A stretch of DNA of 64,000 bases from Candidatus Mailhella excrementigallinarum (GCA_944324075.1 CALUUZ010000001.1:372001-436000), one strand, 5' to 3'. Counted from the stretch's first letter, positions 9,499 to 18,799 are shown. The notes: generated by a model from the letters alone, not told the origin. Translations and numbers: made by a program.

Positions 9499-10203
9499 CT
9501 ACATGCCGAGGTAGGCCCGGCGCACGGACTGATCGTTGAGCAGGGCTTCGGCGCTGTTTTCCATGACCACACGCCCGTTTTCCATCACATAGCCGCGATG
9601 GGCGATCTTGAGCGCCTGATTGGCGTTCTGTTCCACCAGGAACACGGTGGTGCCGTCATGATTGATCTTCTGGATAATGCTGAAAATCTGCTGGATGATG
9701 ATCGGCGCGAGCCCGAGAGATGGCTCATCCAGCAGGAGCAGCCGGGGCCGCCCCATAATCGCGCGGGAAATGGCCAGCATCTGCTGTTCCCCGCCGGAAA
9801 GCGTGCCGCCGGCCTGGCGGCGGCGCTGGGCGAGGATGGGAAAGAGCGAGAAAATATAGTCCATGTCCCGCCGGATATTTTCCTTGTCGCTGCGCAGAAA
9901 CGCTCCAAGATCCAGATTTTCCTGCACGGTCAGTTCCGGAAAGATCAGCCTCCCCTCCGGCACCTGGCTGATGCCCAGGCGCACAATCTGATTGGGACGC
10001 AGGCGCTGAATGGGGCTGCCCTCGTACAGGATCTCGCCGCTGCGGGCCTGAATGCCGCCGCAGATGGTCATGAGCGTGGTGGTCTTGCCCGCGCCGTTGG
10101 CCCCGATCAGGGTGACGATCTCGCCCTCGTTCACCCTGAGGCTGATGCCGTGCAGCGCGGGAATATTGCCGTAGAAGGTGCATACGTCGCGAAGCTCAAG
10201 CAT
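9499..10203 (-). CDS. livF: Branched-chain amino acid ABC transporter ATPase LivF
   Basis: A 234-residue cytoplasmic ATPase of the high-affinity leucine/isoleucine/valine importer. It begins MLELRDVCTFYG. Walker A is GANGAGKT near residue 37, the ABC signature is LSGGEQQML near 137, and Walker B is LLLLDEPSLGLAP near 155. The length fits LivF (about 234). The start at 10203 overlaps the end of livG by 8 bp, which supports translational coupling; an upstream in-frame extension lies inside livG and is not used. Confidence 0.95.
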   Translation of the reverse strand: MLELRDVCTFYGNIPALHGISLRVNEGEIVTLIGANGAGKTTTLMTICGGIQARSGEILYEGSPIQRLRPNQIVRLGISQVPEGRLIFPELTVQENLDLGAFLRSDKENIRRDMDYIFSLFPILAQRRRQAGGTLSGGEQQMLAISRAIMGRPRLLLLDEPSLGLAPIIIQQIFSIIQKINHDGTTVFLVEQNANQALKIAHRGYVMENGRVVMENSAEALLNDQSVRRAYLGM

Positions 10204-11002
10204 TGTCGGACTCTCCAAGATAGGCGCGGATGACTTCGGGGTTGTGGCGGATCTCCTCCGGCGTTCCGGCGGCGATGCGCGATCCGTATTCCATGACGAA
10301 AATACGGTCGGACAGGGACATGACCATGCCCATGTCATGCTCGATGAGCAGCACGGAAAGCCTGAACTTTTCCCGCAGTTCCAGCACCAGCTCCTTAAGC
10401 TCCAGCGTCTCCTGCGGGTTCATGCCCGCCGCGGGTTCATCCAGAAGCAGAAGAAAGGGTTCCGTGGCCAGTGCGCGGGCGATCTCGAGGCGCCGCTGCG
10501 CCCCGTAGGGCAGATTGCGGGCCTCTTCCTTCCAGTGTTCGGCCAGATTGAGTTCCCTCAGCAGATCGTAGGCGCGATCCACGCTGTCCTGCTCTTCGGC
10601 ACGGGTTCTGCCGTCGCGCAGGATGGCGCCGAGGATGCCCGCCTTCGTCCGGCAGTGACGTCCGATCATCACATTTTCCAGCACGGTCATGCTGGGGAAA
10701 AGCCGGATGTTCTGAAAGGTGCGGGCCAGCCCCAGCTCGGTGATGCGGAACGGCTTCATGCCGTTGAGCCGGACAGGCGTCTCCATGCCGGGACGGCAGG
10801 CGAATACATCACCTTCCGTCGGCACATAGATGCCGGTCACACAGTTGAAAAAGGTGGTCTTGCCCGCGCCGTTGGGGCCGATAAGGGCCACGATTTCCCC
10901 GGCGCGGATATCCAGATCCACATCGTTCAGGGCGCGCAGGCCGCCGAAATTGCGGGACAGGGAACTCACCCTGAGTACGGGATGCGCTGCGTTCCGGTTC
11001 AT
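10196..11002 (-). CDS. livG: Branched-chain amino acid ABC transporter ATPase LivG
   Basis: A 268-residue ATPase partner of LivF. Walker A is GPNGAGKTTFFNCVTG near residue 42. The Walker B is LLLDEPAAGMNP, with the LivG-typical AAGMNP variant, and H-loop IEHDMGMVM follows. The ABC signature region reads LPYGAQRRLEIARAL, in which YGAQRR replaces the canonical LSGGQ, as is usual for LivG. The start overlaps the livM stop by four bases (ATGA), so translation is probably coupled. Confidence 0.95.
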   Translation of the reverse strand: MNRNAAHPVLRVSSLSRNFGGLRALNDVDLDIRAGEIVALIGPNGAGKTTFFNCVTGIYVPTEGDVFACRPGMETPVRLNGMKPFRITELGLARTFQNIRLFPSMTVLENVMIGRHCRTKAGILGAILRDGRTRAEEQDSVDRAYDLLRELNLAEHWKEEARNLPYGAQRRLEIARALATEPFLLLLDEPAAGMNPQETLELKELVLELREKFRLSVLLIEHDMGMVMSLSDRIFVMEYGSRIAAGTPEEIRHNPEVIRAYLGESDNA

Positions 11003-12246
11003 GCGCGGCCTCCTTCGGCGGACCCGGAGGCCGCCCCCGCCGGGCTGTAAGCGCGCTTGCGGCTGGGAATAAGGCCCTGCGGGCGGAAAATCATCATCAG
11101 CACCATGAGCGCCCCGAACAGCAGCATGCGGTATTCGGAAAAGGCGCGCAGGTATTCCGGAGCCAGAGTCAGCACCAGAGCGGCCACAACCACGCCGCTG
11201 ATGGACCCCATGCCGCCGAGCACCACCATGGACAGCACCATGGCTGAATCCATGAAGGTGAAACTGGCGGGGCTGATGAAGTTGATGCGCGCGGCCAGCA
11301 GGACTCCGGCGAAACCGGCCCAGCAGGACCCGAGAGCGAACGCCTGAAGCTTGACGGTCCTGAGGTCGATGCCCATGGCCTCGCTGGCGATTTCGTCATC
11401 GCGCAGCGCCTGAAGGGCAAGCCCCACACGGGAATTCTTGAGCCGGGCCACCACGACAATGGTGACGAGCATGGCCGCGAAGGTAAGGTAGTACATATAG
11501 TTCATGGACTGCTCGGCAGACAGTTCCATGAAGAACGCCGGCCGGGGGATACTGGCCACGCCCTGGGAGCCGCCGGTAATGTCGCGCAGATTGTTGAGCA
11601 GCAGGCGCACGATTTCACCGAAGCCAAGCGTGACAATGGCCAGATAGTCGCCCTGCAGGCGCAGCACGGGAAAGCCGAGCAGCAGACCGGCAAGCGCGGC
11701 CAGCAGGCCGCCCAGAGGCAGGCAGACCCAGAACCCCAGTCCGAAATACTGGTTCAGCAGACCGTAGGCGTATGCCCCGATGGCATAGAACGCGGCGTAG
11801 CCCAGCACCAGTTGTCCGGCGATGCCCACGGCAATGTTCAGCCCCAGCGCCAGCATGACATAAAGAAAGGCGTTGGCGAAAATGGTGGTCTGATACATGG
11901 AGCCGACAAGCGGCAGAAGCACGCCCACGGCCAGCAGCACCCCCATGCCGGATGAGGAAAAGACGCGGTTGGAGGTCAGGCCGTGCCATTTTTCGGAAAA
12001 TCCGGCCAGGGCGCTGCTCACGGCGGACGATCCGGATTCCGCGCCGTGTTCCTTGCGGTGGAAATACCACATCCAGAGAAGGGAGCAGCCGATCATCACG
12101 GCAAACATGCCGACGGCGCGCTCCCACAGAACGGTCACCGTATGCTGACGCGCGGCCACCTTGACGCAGAGCACGGGGAAGGTCAGCAGCACAAACCATG
12201 CGCTGACCATGAGGGAACGAAGCAGTATTCTCATTGTGACGTTCAT
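10999..12246 (-). CDS. livM: Branched-chain amino acid ABC transporter permease LivM
   Basis: A 415-residue inner-membrane permease. It has two N-terminal membrane segments with a short loop carrying a charged HRKEHGAE patch, then the LivM core: ANAFLYVMLALGLNIAVGIAGQLVLGYAAFYAIGAY is split over residues near 145-180, and QGDYLAIVTLGFGEIVRL marks the family EAA-like region. The long N-terminal part before the core (about 130 residues) matches the extended LivM type. The start at 12246 (MNVTMRILL) has AAGGTG about 7 bp upstream; ATG at 12234 is the alternative. It is 4 bp from the livH stop. Confidence 0.93.
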   Translation of the reverse strand: MNVTMRILLRSLMVSAWFVLLTFPVLCVKVAARQHTVTVLWERAVGMFAVMIGCSLLWMWYFHRKEHGAESGSSAVSSALAGFSEKWHGLTSNRVFSSSGMGVLLAVGVLLPLVGSMYQTTIFANAFLYVMLALGLNIAVGIAGQLVLGYAAFYAIGAYAYGLLNQYFGLGFWVCLPLGGLLAALAGLLLGFPVLRLQGDYLAIVTLGFGEIVRLLLNNLRDITGGSQGVASIPRPAFFMELSAEQSMNYMYYLTFAAMLVTIVVVARLKNSRVGLALQALRDDEIASEAMGIDLRTVKLQAFALGSCWAGFAGVLLAARINFISPASFTFMDSAMVLSMVVLGGMGSISGVVVAALVLTLAPEYLRAFSEYRMLLFGALMVLMMIFRPQGLIPSRKRAYSPAGAASGSAEGGRA

Positions 12247-12250
12247 GGAG

Positions 12251-13168
12251 CTACACCTTCTGGATCGCGGCCCTGCCGAGCAGTCCGGCGGGCCGGAATA
12301 TGAGGATGAGCACAAGCAGCGCGAAGGCCAGCACATCTTCATAGTCGCTGGAGAAGTAACCGGCGGTGAAGCCCTCCGCCAGCCCAAGCACAAGACCGCC
12401 CAGCATGGCCCCCGGAATGGAGCCTATGCCTCCGAGAACCGCCGCGGTGAAGGCTTTCATCCCGGCCAGAAACCCGATGGCGAAGCCCACCTGCCCGGTG
12501 CGGGCGGCAATAAGCGTGCCGCCCAGCGCGGCAAGGGCGGAGCCGATGATGAAGGTCAGGGAAATGATGCGATCAGCGTCAATGCCCAGCAGCATGGCCA
12601 TCTTGCGGTTCTGGGCCGTGGCGCGCATGGCCTTGCCCATTTTGGTGTAGCGGATGAACAGGGCCAGTGCCACCATGATCAGCAGACTGGTCACCAGCAT
12701 GATGAAATCCCCGGGAGCCATGAAATTGCCCATATCCTGCAGAAAACTGAAGCGCCGGGGAATGAGGCGGGGAAAGGGCACGGAGTTGGATGTCTGAGCC
12801 AGCTGCACATAATTCTGCAGGAAGGTGGACATGCCGATGGCGGAAATCAGCGGGGCCAGCCGGGATGCCCCGCGCAGGGGCTTGTAGGCCACCTTTTCCA
12901 CGGTATAGCCGTAGGCTGAACACCAGACCATCGCCACCAGCGCGGCAATCACCAGAATGCCCCACCAGGGCAGACCGATGCCGCCCAGGATTCCGGCCAC
13001 GATCAGGGCGGTGAACGCGCCCAGCATGTAGATTTCGCCATGCGCGAAGTTGATCAGCCCGATGATGCCGTACACCATGGTGTAGCCGAGCGCTATGAGC
13101 GCGTAAATACTGCCGCGCGTCAGACCGCTGAAGAAAATGCCCAGAAAATATTGAAAATCGAATTCCAT
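12251..13168 (-). CDS. livH: Branched-chain amino acid ABC transporter permease LivH
   Basis: A 305-residue inner-membrane permease pairing with LivM. It begins MEFDFQYFLGIFFSGL and shows the family stretches GSIYALIALGYTMVYGIIGL near residue 20 and NFAHGEIYMLGAF after it, then about eight hydrophobic segments, ending LILIFRPAGLLGR. This is the first gene of the livHMGF run. The gap to livK (about 530 bp) holds a strong hairpin, so livK and livHMGF may be expressed at different levels from one promoter. Confidence 0.94.
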   Translation of the reverse strand: MEFDFQYFLGIFFSGLTRGSIYALIALGYTMVYGIIGLINFAHGEIYMLGAFTALIVAGILGGIGLPWWGILVIAALVAMVWCSAYGYTVEKVAYKPLRGASRLAPLISAIGMSTFLQNYVQLAQTSNSVPFPRLIPRRFSFLQDMGNFMAPGDFIMLVTSLLIMVALALFIRYTKMGKAMRATAQNRKMAMLLGIDADRIISLTFIIGSALAALGGTLIAARTGQVGFAIGFLAGMKAFTAAVLGGIGSIPGAMLGGLVLGLAEGFTAGYFSSDYEDVLAFALLVLILIFRPAGLLGRAAIQKV

Positions 13169-13700
13169 CCCGTCCGCCTTGCAGGGAGCTGAAAGGTACG
13201 GCGCAGCCGCCCGGAAAGGGCAAAACGGCTTGCCTTCGCGGCAGAGTACAGTCCCTCGCCGCAAGAGGCAAGCCAAAAGCCCGAAATATGAGCTGTTTCA
13301 AAAAGGCTGTGTAAAGTTTCCGGCTGATACAGCAATCGGAGGTCGTTCATCTGCCCCGGTTTCAGCGGCAACATTCGCTGCCGTGAAGGCAGCCGCGCTT
13401 CCGGCGCGGTGAAAGGCCCCCTCCGGCAACGGCTGATGACGCTTCGTCTCGCGCGGCTTCGCCGCTCTCGACCGCGCTTCGCGAGACATTCGGCCGCTCC
13501 TCGCCCTCCCATGCCGCATTGCCATGCGGCATGGGAGGGGCGTCGCTCAAGGCTCGCTGACGCCCGCGCCTCCGGCGGTTAAAGGTGCATACTTCCCCTG
13601 ATCAACCGTAAACTTGAACAGAGCCTTGAAAAAAGCCTGTTCAGAGCAAGGCCGCTTCAGATCATTCCGCGCCCGCTCCGAAACATTTCATGCCATAGTG
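13169..13700. other. livK-livH intergenic region
   Basis: This 532-bp gap has no convincing gene on either strand. It holds the 16-bp stem hairpin at 13504-13539 and GC-rich flanks with smaller inverted repeats (for example CGCGCGGCTTCGCCGCTC near 13450). I see no obvious promoter for livH. Confidence 0.6.
13504..13539. terminator. Perfect 16-bp hairpin between livK and livH
   Basis: The left arm is CCCTCCCATGCCGCAT (13504-13519), the loop TGCC, and the right arm is the exact reverse complement (13524-13539). There is no long T tract, so it is more likely an attenuator or RNA-stabilising stem downstream of livK than a full Rho-independent terminator. Such stems often protect the abundant binding-protein message (inference). 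Confidence 0.7.
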
Positions 13701-14825
13701 CTAGTTCTTGAACACTTCCTTGTACTGCCCGCCCTCAATCTTGTAGATCGACATGCCCACGCCGATGGCGTCGCCCTTGTCGTCGAACTTGATGCGTCCG
13801 ATGGGGGTGTCCACTTCGCTGCTGCGCAGAGCCGCCATGATCTTGTCGGTATCGGTACTCTGGGCCACGTTGATGGCGTTCAGCAGCGCGATGGTCGCGG
13901 CCACGCCGTTGTCAAAGAACGCGCCGGGCGCGGTTCCGAACTTCTCCTGATGCTTCCCGGCGTAGTACACGCTCAGAGGATTGGCGCTGGTATCCGTGGG
14001 ACCGGAAGCATATACGCCTTCGGCATCCTCTCCGGCCAGCTGCACAAAGCCCATATCCTTCAGGCCGTCCGGGCCGACCATGGGAATTTCCACTCCGGCG
14101 GTGTACATATTGGAAAGAATCTTGGCCGCTTCAGGGTAGTAGCCGCCCCACATGAGCGCCTGAGCCCTGGACTGGGCAACCTTGCGCACGGCGGAGGAGT
14201 AGTCGGTGGCGCCGGGAGTCACGGCCTCGAACAGCACGACCTGAGTCTTGCCGCTCTTCTCCAGCTCTTCCCTGGCCTTTTCGGCGTAGCCGCGGCCGTA
14301 TTCGCTGTTGTCATGCAGAATGGCGACCTTGTCCGGCTTCAGCGCCTCGACAATGAATTTCGCGCCGACGACGGCGGAATCGTTGTCGTTGGCGATGGTG
14401 CGGAAAAACGTGGGGTTCTGGCCGCTCTGGGTCAGGGAGGGGGTGGTCGCGGAAGGCGACATGGAAATCATGTTGGCGTTGGTATACAGGGGCAGGGTAG
14501 CCTTGCAGGGACCGGAACAGATATGCCCCATAACGGCGGCCACACCGTCGGAAATCAGCTTGGTGGCGGCGGCGGTGGCGACTTCTGCCTTGCACAGATC
14601 GTCCTGGGCCACAATTTCCACCTGCTTGCCCATGACGCCGCCCTTGGCGTTGAATTCCTCCGCCACCAGCATGGCGGCGTTCAGACTGGGAGTGCCGTAG
14701 GAAGCCAGTTCACCGGAATGAGCGCCGGCCACGCCGAGTTTGATCGTATCCGCGGCGAACGCGGGAGCGGCGGCGAAAAGCGCGGCCACCCCGCAGGCCA
14801 GGGTTTGCATCCAACGTTTGGACAT
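13701..14825 (-). CDS. livK: Branched-chain amino acid periplasmic binding protein LivK
   Basis: A 374-residue periplasmic substrate-binding protein of the LIV importer. It starts MSKRWMQTLACGVAALFAAAP with signal-peptidase cleavage likely after AFA, giving a mature protein beginning ADTIKLGVAGAHSG. The mature part shows the type I periplasmic binding protein fold, with paired cysteines (DLCKAE and ICSGPCK) as in LivJ/K proteins and the ligand-loop region SPSATTPSLT. A GGAGG ribosome-binding site lies 10 bp before the ATG at 14825. It heads the liv cluster and is separated from livH by a stem-loop. Repeat H1 lies just upstream, starting about 105 bp before the gene. Confidence 0.94.
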   Translation of the reverse strand: MSKRWMQTLACGVAALFAAAPAFAADTIKLGVAGAHSGELASYGTPSLNAAMLVAEEFNAKGGVMGKQVEIVAQDDLCKAEVATAAATKLISDGVAAVMGHICSGPCKATLPLYTNANMISMSPSATTPSLTQSGQNPTFFRTIANDNDSAVVGAKFIVEALKPDKVAILHDNSEYGRGYAEKAREELEKSGKTQVVLFEAVTPGATDYSSAVRKVAQSRAQALMWGGYYPEAAKILSNMYTAGVEIPMVGPDGLKDMGFVQLAGEDAEGVYASGPTDTSANPLSVYYAGKHQEKFGTAPGAFFDNGVAATIALLNAINVAQSTDTDKIMAALRSSEVDTPIGRIKFDDKGDAIGVGMSIYKIEGGQYKEVFKN

Positions 14826-14930
14826 GGGAAAAACCTCCGCACATAAAAATGACAAAATTGTAAACACCACCCTACAAAAAACACCCCGGCACTTTCGCGA
14901 AGGGGGAACTTTCAAAGTGCCGCAACCCGG

Positions 14931-15127
14931 CGAGAATTGTCAAGGGATACATTTTTCAATCCACAGTCGTCCCGTCCGCCGACTGACTCCGCGGCCGACG
15001 GACAGGGGGCGTGCGCATTGCCCCTCCCTGAAGGGAAGAATTGCAGAAAAGGATTTCTTCGGCTTCGCCGTCGCGTCAACCGCTCTTTTCCCCTGAAGGC
15101 GGAGCTTTCAAACCACAAAGGAATTTT
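14931..15127. repeat. Dispersed hairpin repeat H, copy 1 (diverged)
   Basis: About 190 bp that match 32870-33055: TTTTCAATCC, then CCGCCGACTGACT, then CGACGGACAGGGGGCGTGC, a CTTCCCTGAAGGGAAG-like mini-palindrome, AAAAGGATTTC, CGGCTTCGCCGTC and ACAAAGGAATTTT. In this copy the left arm of the big stem has mutated (ACAGTCGTCCCGTCCG), so the stem is imperfect. It lies upstream of livK. Confidence 0.7.
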
Positions 15128-15128
15128 G

Positions 15129-15154
15129 GGGAAACGCTGATTAAAGCGTTTCCC
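15129..15154. repeat. Inverted repeat next to repeat H1
   Basis: Perfect 10-bp arms GGGAAACGCT (15129-15138) and AGCGTTTCCC (15145-15154) with loop GATTAA. A second small stem, GGGAAAA-TTTAC-TTTTCCC, lies near 15181-15199. Confidence 0.6.
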
Positions 15155-15475
15155 GCGGCCTTGCTCCGCAAGTCGTGAACAGGGAAAATTTACTTTTCCC
15201 GTTAAATGAACGAGTTGACGTGCCTTTTCCAAGGAGGCTCTTGCCTCTTTGGGCATGGAGCTGATTTATTCGCAGAATAACTCAGCGGTTCCCCTGATGA
15301 AAAAGATTTGCTGCGGCGCTCTCATGTTGAAAACATCCCCGACCGCCGGAGGCGCAAGCGATCCGGCCGTGGACACATGCCGCCTTTGCGGCAACGCATG
15401 TTGCCGCCCATGCCGGAACAAAGCCGCACGTCACGCACAGCGTCGTCAGCACAATCAACTGAGCGCCCGTCATGA
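15155..15475. other. Intergenic region without recognised gene
   Basis: This stretch between repeat H1 and repeat R1 copy B holds short open frames on both strands, but none has a ribosome-binding site or recognisable motif. I see no gene here. Confidence 0.5.
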
Positions 15476-15616
15476 GAGCGTTTTGCTTTCGAAAATATCT
15501 GCCGGCCAGACCCCATGTTCCGGCCCGCAGGTTTCACGCCTCCGCCGGGGCTGTACGCCGCAAGTGAATTGCGGCTATTCCGGCGTCGCGGCTTCAGTCT
15601 CGCCCTGCTCTGCTTC
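15476..15616. repeat. Dispersed repeat R1, copy B
   Basis: Starts GAGCGTTTTGCTTTCGAAAA like copy C at 61959, continues ATATCTGCCGGCCAGACCCC and CGCAGGTTTCACGCC, then the CCGCAAGTGAATTGCGG palindrome and GCTTCAGTCTCGCC. The terminal AGAGCATTT palindrome is missing, and the copy runs straight into the TAA stop of the TPR lipoprotein gene. Confidence 0.72.
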
Positions 15617-16285
15617 TTATCGGCACAATCCGCCGGACTCGGCCTGCTGCCGCGCGCCGCACATGCCCAGTTCACACGCCCTGCCCAGATCCGCGCAGCC
15701 TTCGGCGTCCTTCCCGCGCAGGAACTCCAGCGCGCCGCGGTACAGGTAGGCAGTCGGCTCGCTTGGATCCGCCTCCAGCGCCGACGCCAGATCCCGCTCC
15801 GCCCCCTGTTCCCGCGCCATGCGCAGCGCCGTATACGCCCTTGCCGCATAGGCTCGCGCGCGCAGACGCGCGCCTTCGGGCTGTCCTCCGCCCGGCAGCA
15901 GGCGCACGGCCATGGTCAGATCGTCAAACGCATCCTCAAGATATCCCTGCGCCGTCAGCGCCTTGCCGCGCCAGATCAGCGCGTCGGCATAGTCCGGAAC
16001 CTCCTCCAGCACCGCATCCAGCAGCAGCGTCGCCCGTTCCGGCTCCACACAGTTATCCTCAATCCACAGCGACCTTGCTTCCATCAGTTTCCGCTCGCCT
16101 TCCGGGGAAAGCAGCGGCAGCAGTGAAGGCCGCTCCGCCCCGGAAGCGGCGGAAGCAGCCGGAGAAGCATTTCGCGAGTCCTCCGGAACGGAACCGGAAA
16201 ACACGCCGCCCATCCGCGCGCAGCCGCTCAGCGCGACCAGCGCCAGACACAGCGCGGCCATGCGCGCCGCCCGCATGCCGCTCAT
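15617..16285 (-). CDS. TPR-repeat lipoprotein
   Basis: A 222-residue predicted lipoprotein. The lipobox LVALSGC places the acylated Cys at residue 22. After a Ser/Ala-rich linker (about 30-60), the rest is TPR-like: VPDYADALIWRGKALTAQGY, LEDAFDDLTMAVRLLP and DPSEPTAYLYRGALEFLRG. It overlaps the ygiQ stop by four bases (ATGA), so it is translated from the same message. This could be a small outer-membrane assembly or cell-envelope scaffold protein; no precise family is recognised. A repeat element abuts its 3' end. Confidence 0.75.
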   Translation of the reverse strand: MSGMRAARMAALCLALVALSGCARMGGVFSGSVPEDSRNASPAASAASGAERPSLLPLLSPEGERKLMEARSLWIEDNCVEPERATLLLDAVLEEVPDYADALIWRGKALTAQGYLEDAFDDLTMAVRLLPGGGQPEGARLRARAYAARAYTALRMAREQGAERDLASALEADPSEPTAYLYRGALEFLRGKDAEGCADLGRACELGMCGARQQAESGGLCR

Positions 16286-18324
16286 CGCGCGCGCCTCCCC
16301 TTGTCACGCGCGTCGTCCGCGCGCGGACGCCCGCCGCGTTCCGGCCTGCCGCCGCGTTTTGTCCGCCCGTCAAATTCCGCCCCCGCATTCCGCGCCGTCC
16401 CGAGCAGTATCCCATGCTGACGCAGCCGCGCGGCATCGCTCCTGGCAACATACAGAGGCCGCCCTTCGGTGTCCGCCTCCGCATAATACATGGCCGTGGC
16501 CACCGTGCCCGGCGTGGGAATGAAGCACTGCACCTGCCGGGGACTCCAGTGCCGCTCCGCCAGCCAGTCGGCCAGCTGACGCATGTGCGCGTCGGTACAG
16601 CCGGGGAAGGCGCTGAGCAGATAGGGGATGACGTACTGTTCCTTGCCGTGCGCGCGGGAATAGGCGCGGAACGCGTCAAGAAAACGCTCGAACTCCTCCA
16701 TGCCCGGCTTGCGCATCAGGCGCAGCACGTCCGGCGCGCAGTGTTCCGGCGCGACCTTGAGCTGACCCCCGGTAAACTCGCCCGCATAGGCTTCCAGCGC
16801 CTCCTTCTGTTTCAGAGCGAGGTCGAAGCGCACCCCGCTGGCCACACGCACATGCCGCACGCCGGGGATATCCCGGATTTCATGCAGCAGGCTGATATGC
16901 TCACGCTGATCCACGACAAAGCCGGGACAGACGGAAGGCACCATGCAGCTCGCTCTGCGGCAGTGCGAAGGGTCCAGAGAACATTCCGCCCGCCACATGT
17001 TGGCGGAAGGCCCGCCCACATCGCTGATCGCGCCGGGAAAATCCCGGCGGGAAGCCATGAGCCGGGCTTCTTCCAGCAGGGATTCCCGGCTGCGCGAGGC
17101 AATGCGCCGTCCCTGATGCAGGGCGAGGGAACAGAAGGAGCAGCCGCCCCCGCACCCCCTGTGACATGTCATGCTGGTCAGCATCATTTCCACGGCGGGA
17201 ATCGCCGCCGTGTAGGAAGGATGGGGCCTTCGGGTGAACGGCAGGGCATAGAGGGAATCCAGTTCCTCTGTGGAAAGCGGCGCGGCGGGGATTTCCAGCA
17301 GCACGGCGCGGGCCTTGCCGGAGTCCCCCTCTCCGCCCAGCGGCTGCACGGCGCGGGCGCGCATCTGGTGAACCTGCCGTTCCAGCAGAAGCGTGGCCTG
17401 TATCAGCAGCGCGGGCCGGGCCAGAATGTCCTCATGGGACGGCAGGCGGACAATTTCCTCCACATGCGCGCCGCCTTCCGGAGCCGCCAGTTCGCCCATG
17501 CGGATCATGCGGGCCGTGCCGGGAATCCCGGCCAGAGCCGACGCAACTTCTTCCCTGGGCAGGATATCGGCGGCATCCACAAAGTTCGCCGCGCAGGCCG
17601 CATCCAGACGGCGGGCGATATCCAGTACCGCGGCTTCCCCCATGCCGTACACGATCAGATCCAGCCTGGCGTCCGGCAAAAGCGACTTGCGCAGGCTGTC
17701 CGTCCAGAAGTCATAATGGCTGACGCGCCGCAGGGACGCCTCTATGCCCCCCGCAACGACCGGCAGACCGGGAAAGGCCCTGCGCACCAGAGAGGCGTAC
17801 ACGCTCACCGCCCGGTTCGGACGCGCTCCGGCTCTGCCGCCCGGCGTGTAGGCGTCGTCATGCCGCTTTTTGCGGAACGCCGTATAGTGAGCCAGCATGG
17901 AGTCCACCGCACCCGCCGTCACGCCGACAAACAGACGTGGACGCCCCATGCGCATGATATCATCCGCCGTGTCCCAGCGGGGCTGGGCCACAACGCCCAC
18001 CCTGTACCCGTGCGACTCCAGCCAGCGCCCAAGAAGCGCCGTGCCGAAGGCGGGATGATCCACATAGGCGTCGCCGGACACCAGCAATACATCCAGCTCC
18101 TCCCAGCCGCGCCGCCCCATGTCTTCCCGGCTCATGGGCAGAAAGAGCCCGCTGTCGCTGAATTCGCCCGGCGCAGACGCGCTCCGGGAGCGCCGCCCTT
18201 CACGGCCCTGCCTCACGGGAGAATCGAGCGAAACCCGCGCGCGCTCCGGCTTCCTGAACGGATGAAACGAACCGCCGCCGCAAGCGGCTTCCCTGCGCAG
18301 ACGAACAGGCTTCTTTTCCGGCAT
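16282..18324 (-). CDS. YgiQ family radical SAM protein
   Basis: A 680-residue UPF0313/YgiQ protein of unknown reaction. An N-terminal cobalamin-binding-like domain (YFLPMSREDM-type opening, here LFLPMSREDMGRRGWEELDV near residue 60) is followed by the radical SAM core with the cluster motif CxxxCxxC in CHRGCGGGCSFCSLALHQGR. Further family marks are PSANMW, CPGFVVDQREH and KVAPEHC. The ATG at 18324 has GAGGA 9 bp upstream; the longer frame back to 18489 lacks a ribosome-binding site. The C-terminal 45 residues are Arg/Gly-rich and low in complexity (RGGRPERGGRP), which could bind nucleic acid (inference). Confidence 0.9.
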   Translation of the reverse strand: MPEKKPVRLRREAACGGGSFHPFRKPERARVSLDSPVRQGREGRRSRSASAPGEFSDSGLFLPMSREDMGRRGWEELDVLLVSGDAYVDHPAFGTALLGRWLESHGYRVGVVAQPRWDTADDIMRMGRPRLFVGVTAGAVDSMLAHYTAFRKKRHDDAYTPGGRAGARPNRAVSVYASLVRRAFPGLPVVAGGIEASLRRVSHYDFWTDSLRKSLLPDARLDLIVYGMGEAAVLDIARRLDAACAANFVDAADILPREEVASALAGIPGTARMIRMGELAAPEGGAHVEEIVRLPSHEDILARPALLIQATLLLERQVHQMRARAVQPLGGEGDSGKARAVLLEIPAAPLSTEELDSLYALPFTRRPHPSYTAAIPAVEMMLTSMTCHRGCGGGCSFCSLALHQGRRIASRSRESLLEEARLMASRRDFPGAISDVGGPSANMWRAECSLDPSHCRRASCMVPSVCPGFVVDQREHISLLHEIRDIPGVRHVRVASGVRFDLALKQKEALEAYAGEFTGGQLKVAPEHCAPDVLRLMRKPGMEEFERFLDAFRAYSRAHGKEQYVIPYLLSAFPGCTDAHMRQLADWLAERHWSPRQVQCFIPTPGTVATAMYYAEADTEGRPLYVARSDAARLRQHGILLGTARNAGAEFDGRTKRGGRPERGGRPRADDARDKGRRAR

Positions 18325-18681
18325 GGCTATCCTCGCTGACATATCCACGGGGGCGGGCTGCAATCCGACTCCCCTCCGGAATACCCCGGCATTTCCACCC
18401 ACAGGGAAAATCCGGAAAAAATGCTTCGGAGGGATTACGGCTTTCCGACCGGCGGCTTCATGCACAAAGCCGGTTCCCGCCCCGCGCATGACACGGCGTC
18501 ACGGGCGGGAAAGCCCCCACGGCGGAGTTCATACCCTAAACCATGCCCTCCCGGGCGACAAGCCCGCCGTCCGGAACCATTCCGAAAAAGTGCCGCACAG
18601 CCGTGGTGCAGGCAAAAAATCTGCTATTACACCGTATTATGAAAAATTAAAAACTTTTTTCACTCCTCCGCATTTTTTTGC
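18325..18681. other. Intergenic region between ygiQ and tRNA-Ala
   Basis: No gene seen. The GC content falls towards the tRNA promoter (ATTATGAAAAATTAAAAACT near 18640). Confidence 0.5.
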
Positions 18682-18711
18682 TTGACCTCCGGCCTCCTTT
18701 CAGGCAAATAT
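18682..18711 (+). promoter_or_regulatory. Promoter of tRNA-Ala
   Basis: TTGACC (18682-18687) followed after 17-18 bp by CAAATA/AAATAT (18705-18711); the tRNA starts 13 bp later. It is GC-poor just around the -10 box. Confidence 0.55.
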
Positions 18712-18723
18712 TTTTTTCGCCGT

Positions 18724-18799
<76 letters not shown>

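Noticed and set aside
15249-15749. Plus-strand frame between livK and the TPR lipoprotein
   Set aside because: It crosses repeat copy B and overlaps the lipoprotein gene antisense; composition is Cys/Arg/Ser-rich without a domain.
15763-18339. Plus-strand frame of about 850 codons opposite ygiQ
   Set aside because: Antisense to a clear radical SAM protein; low-complexity Arg/Pro/Ala translation.
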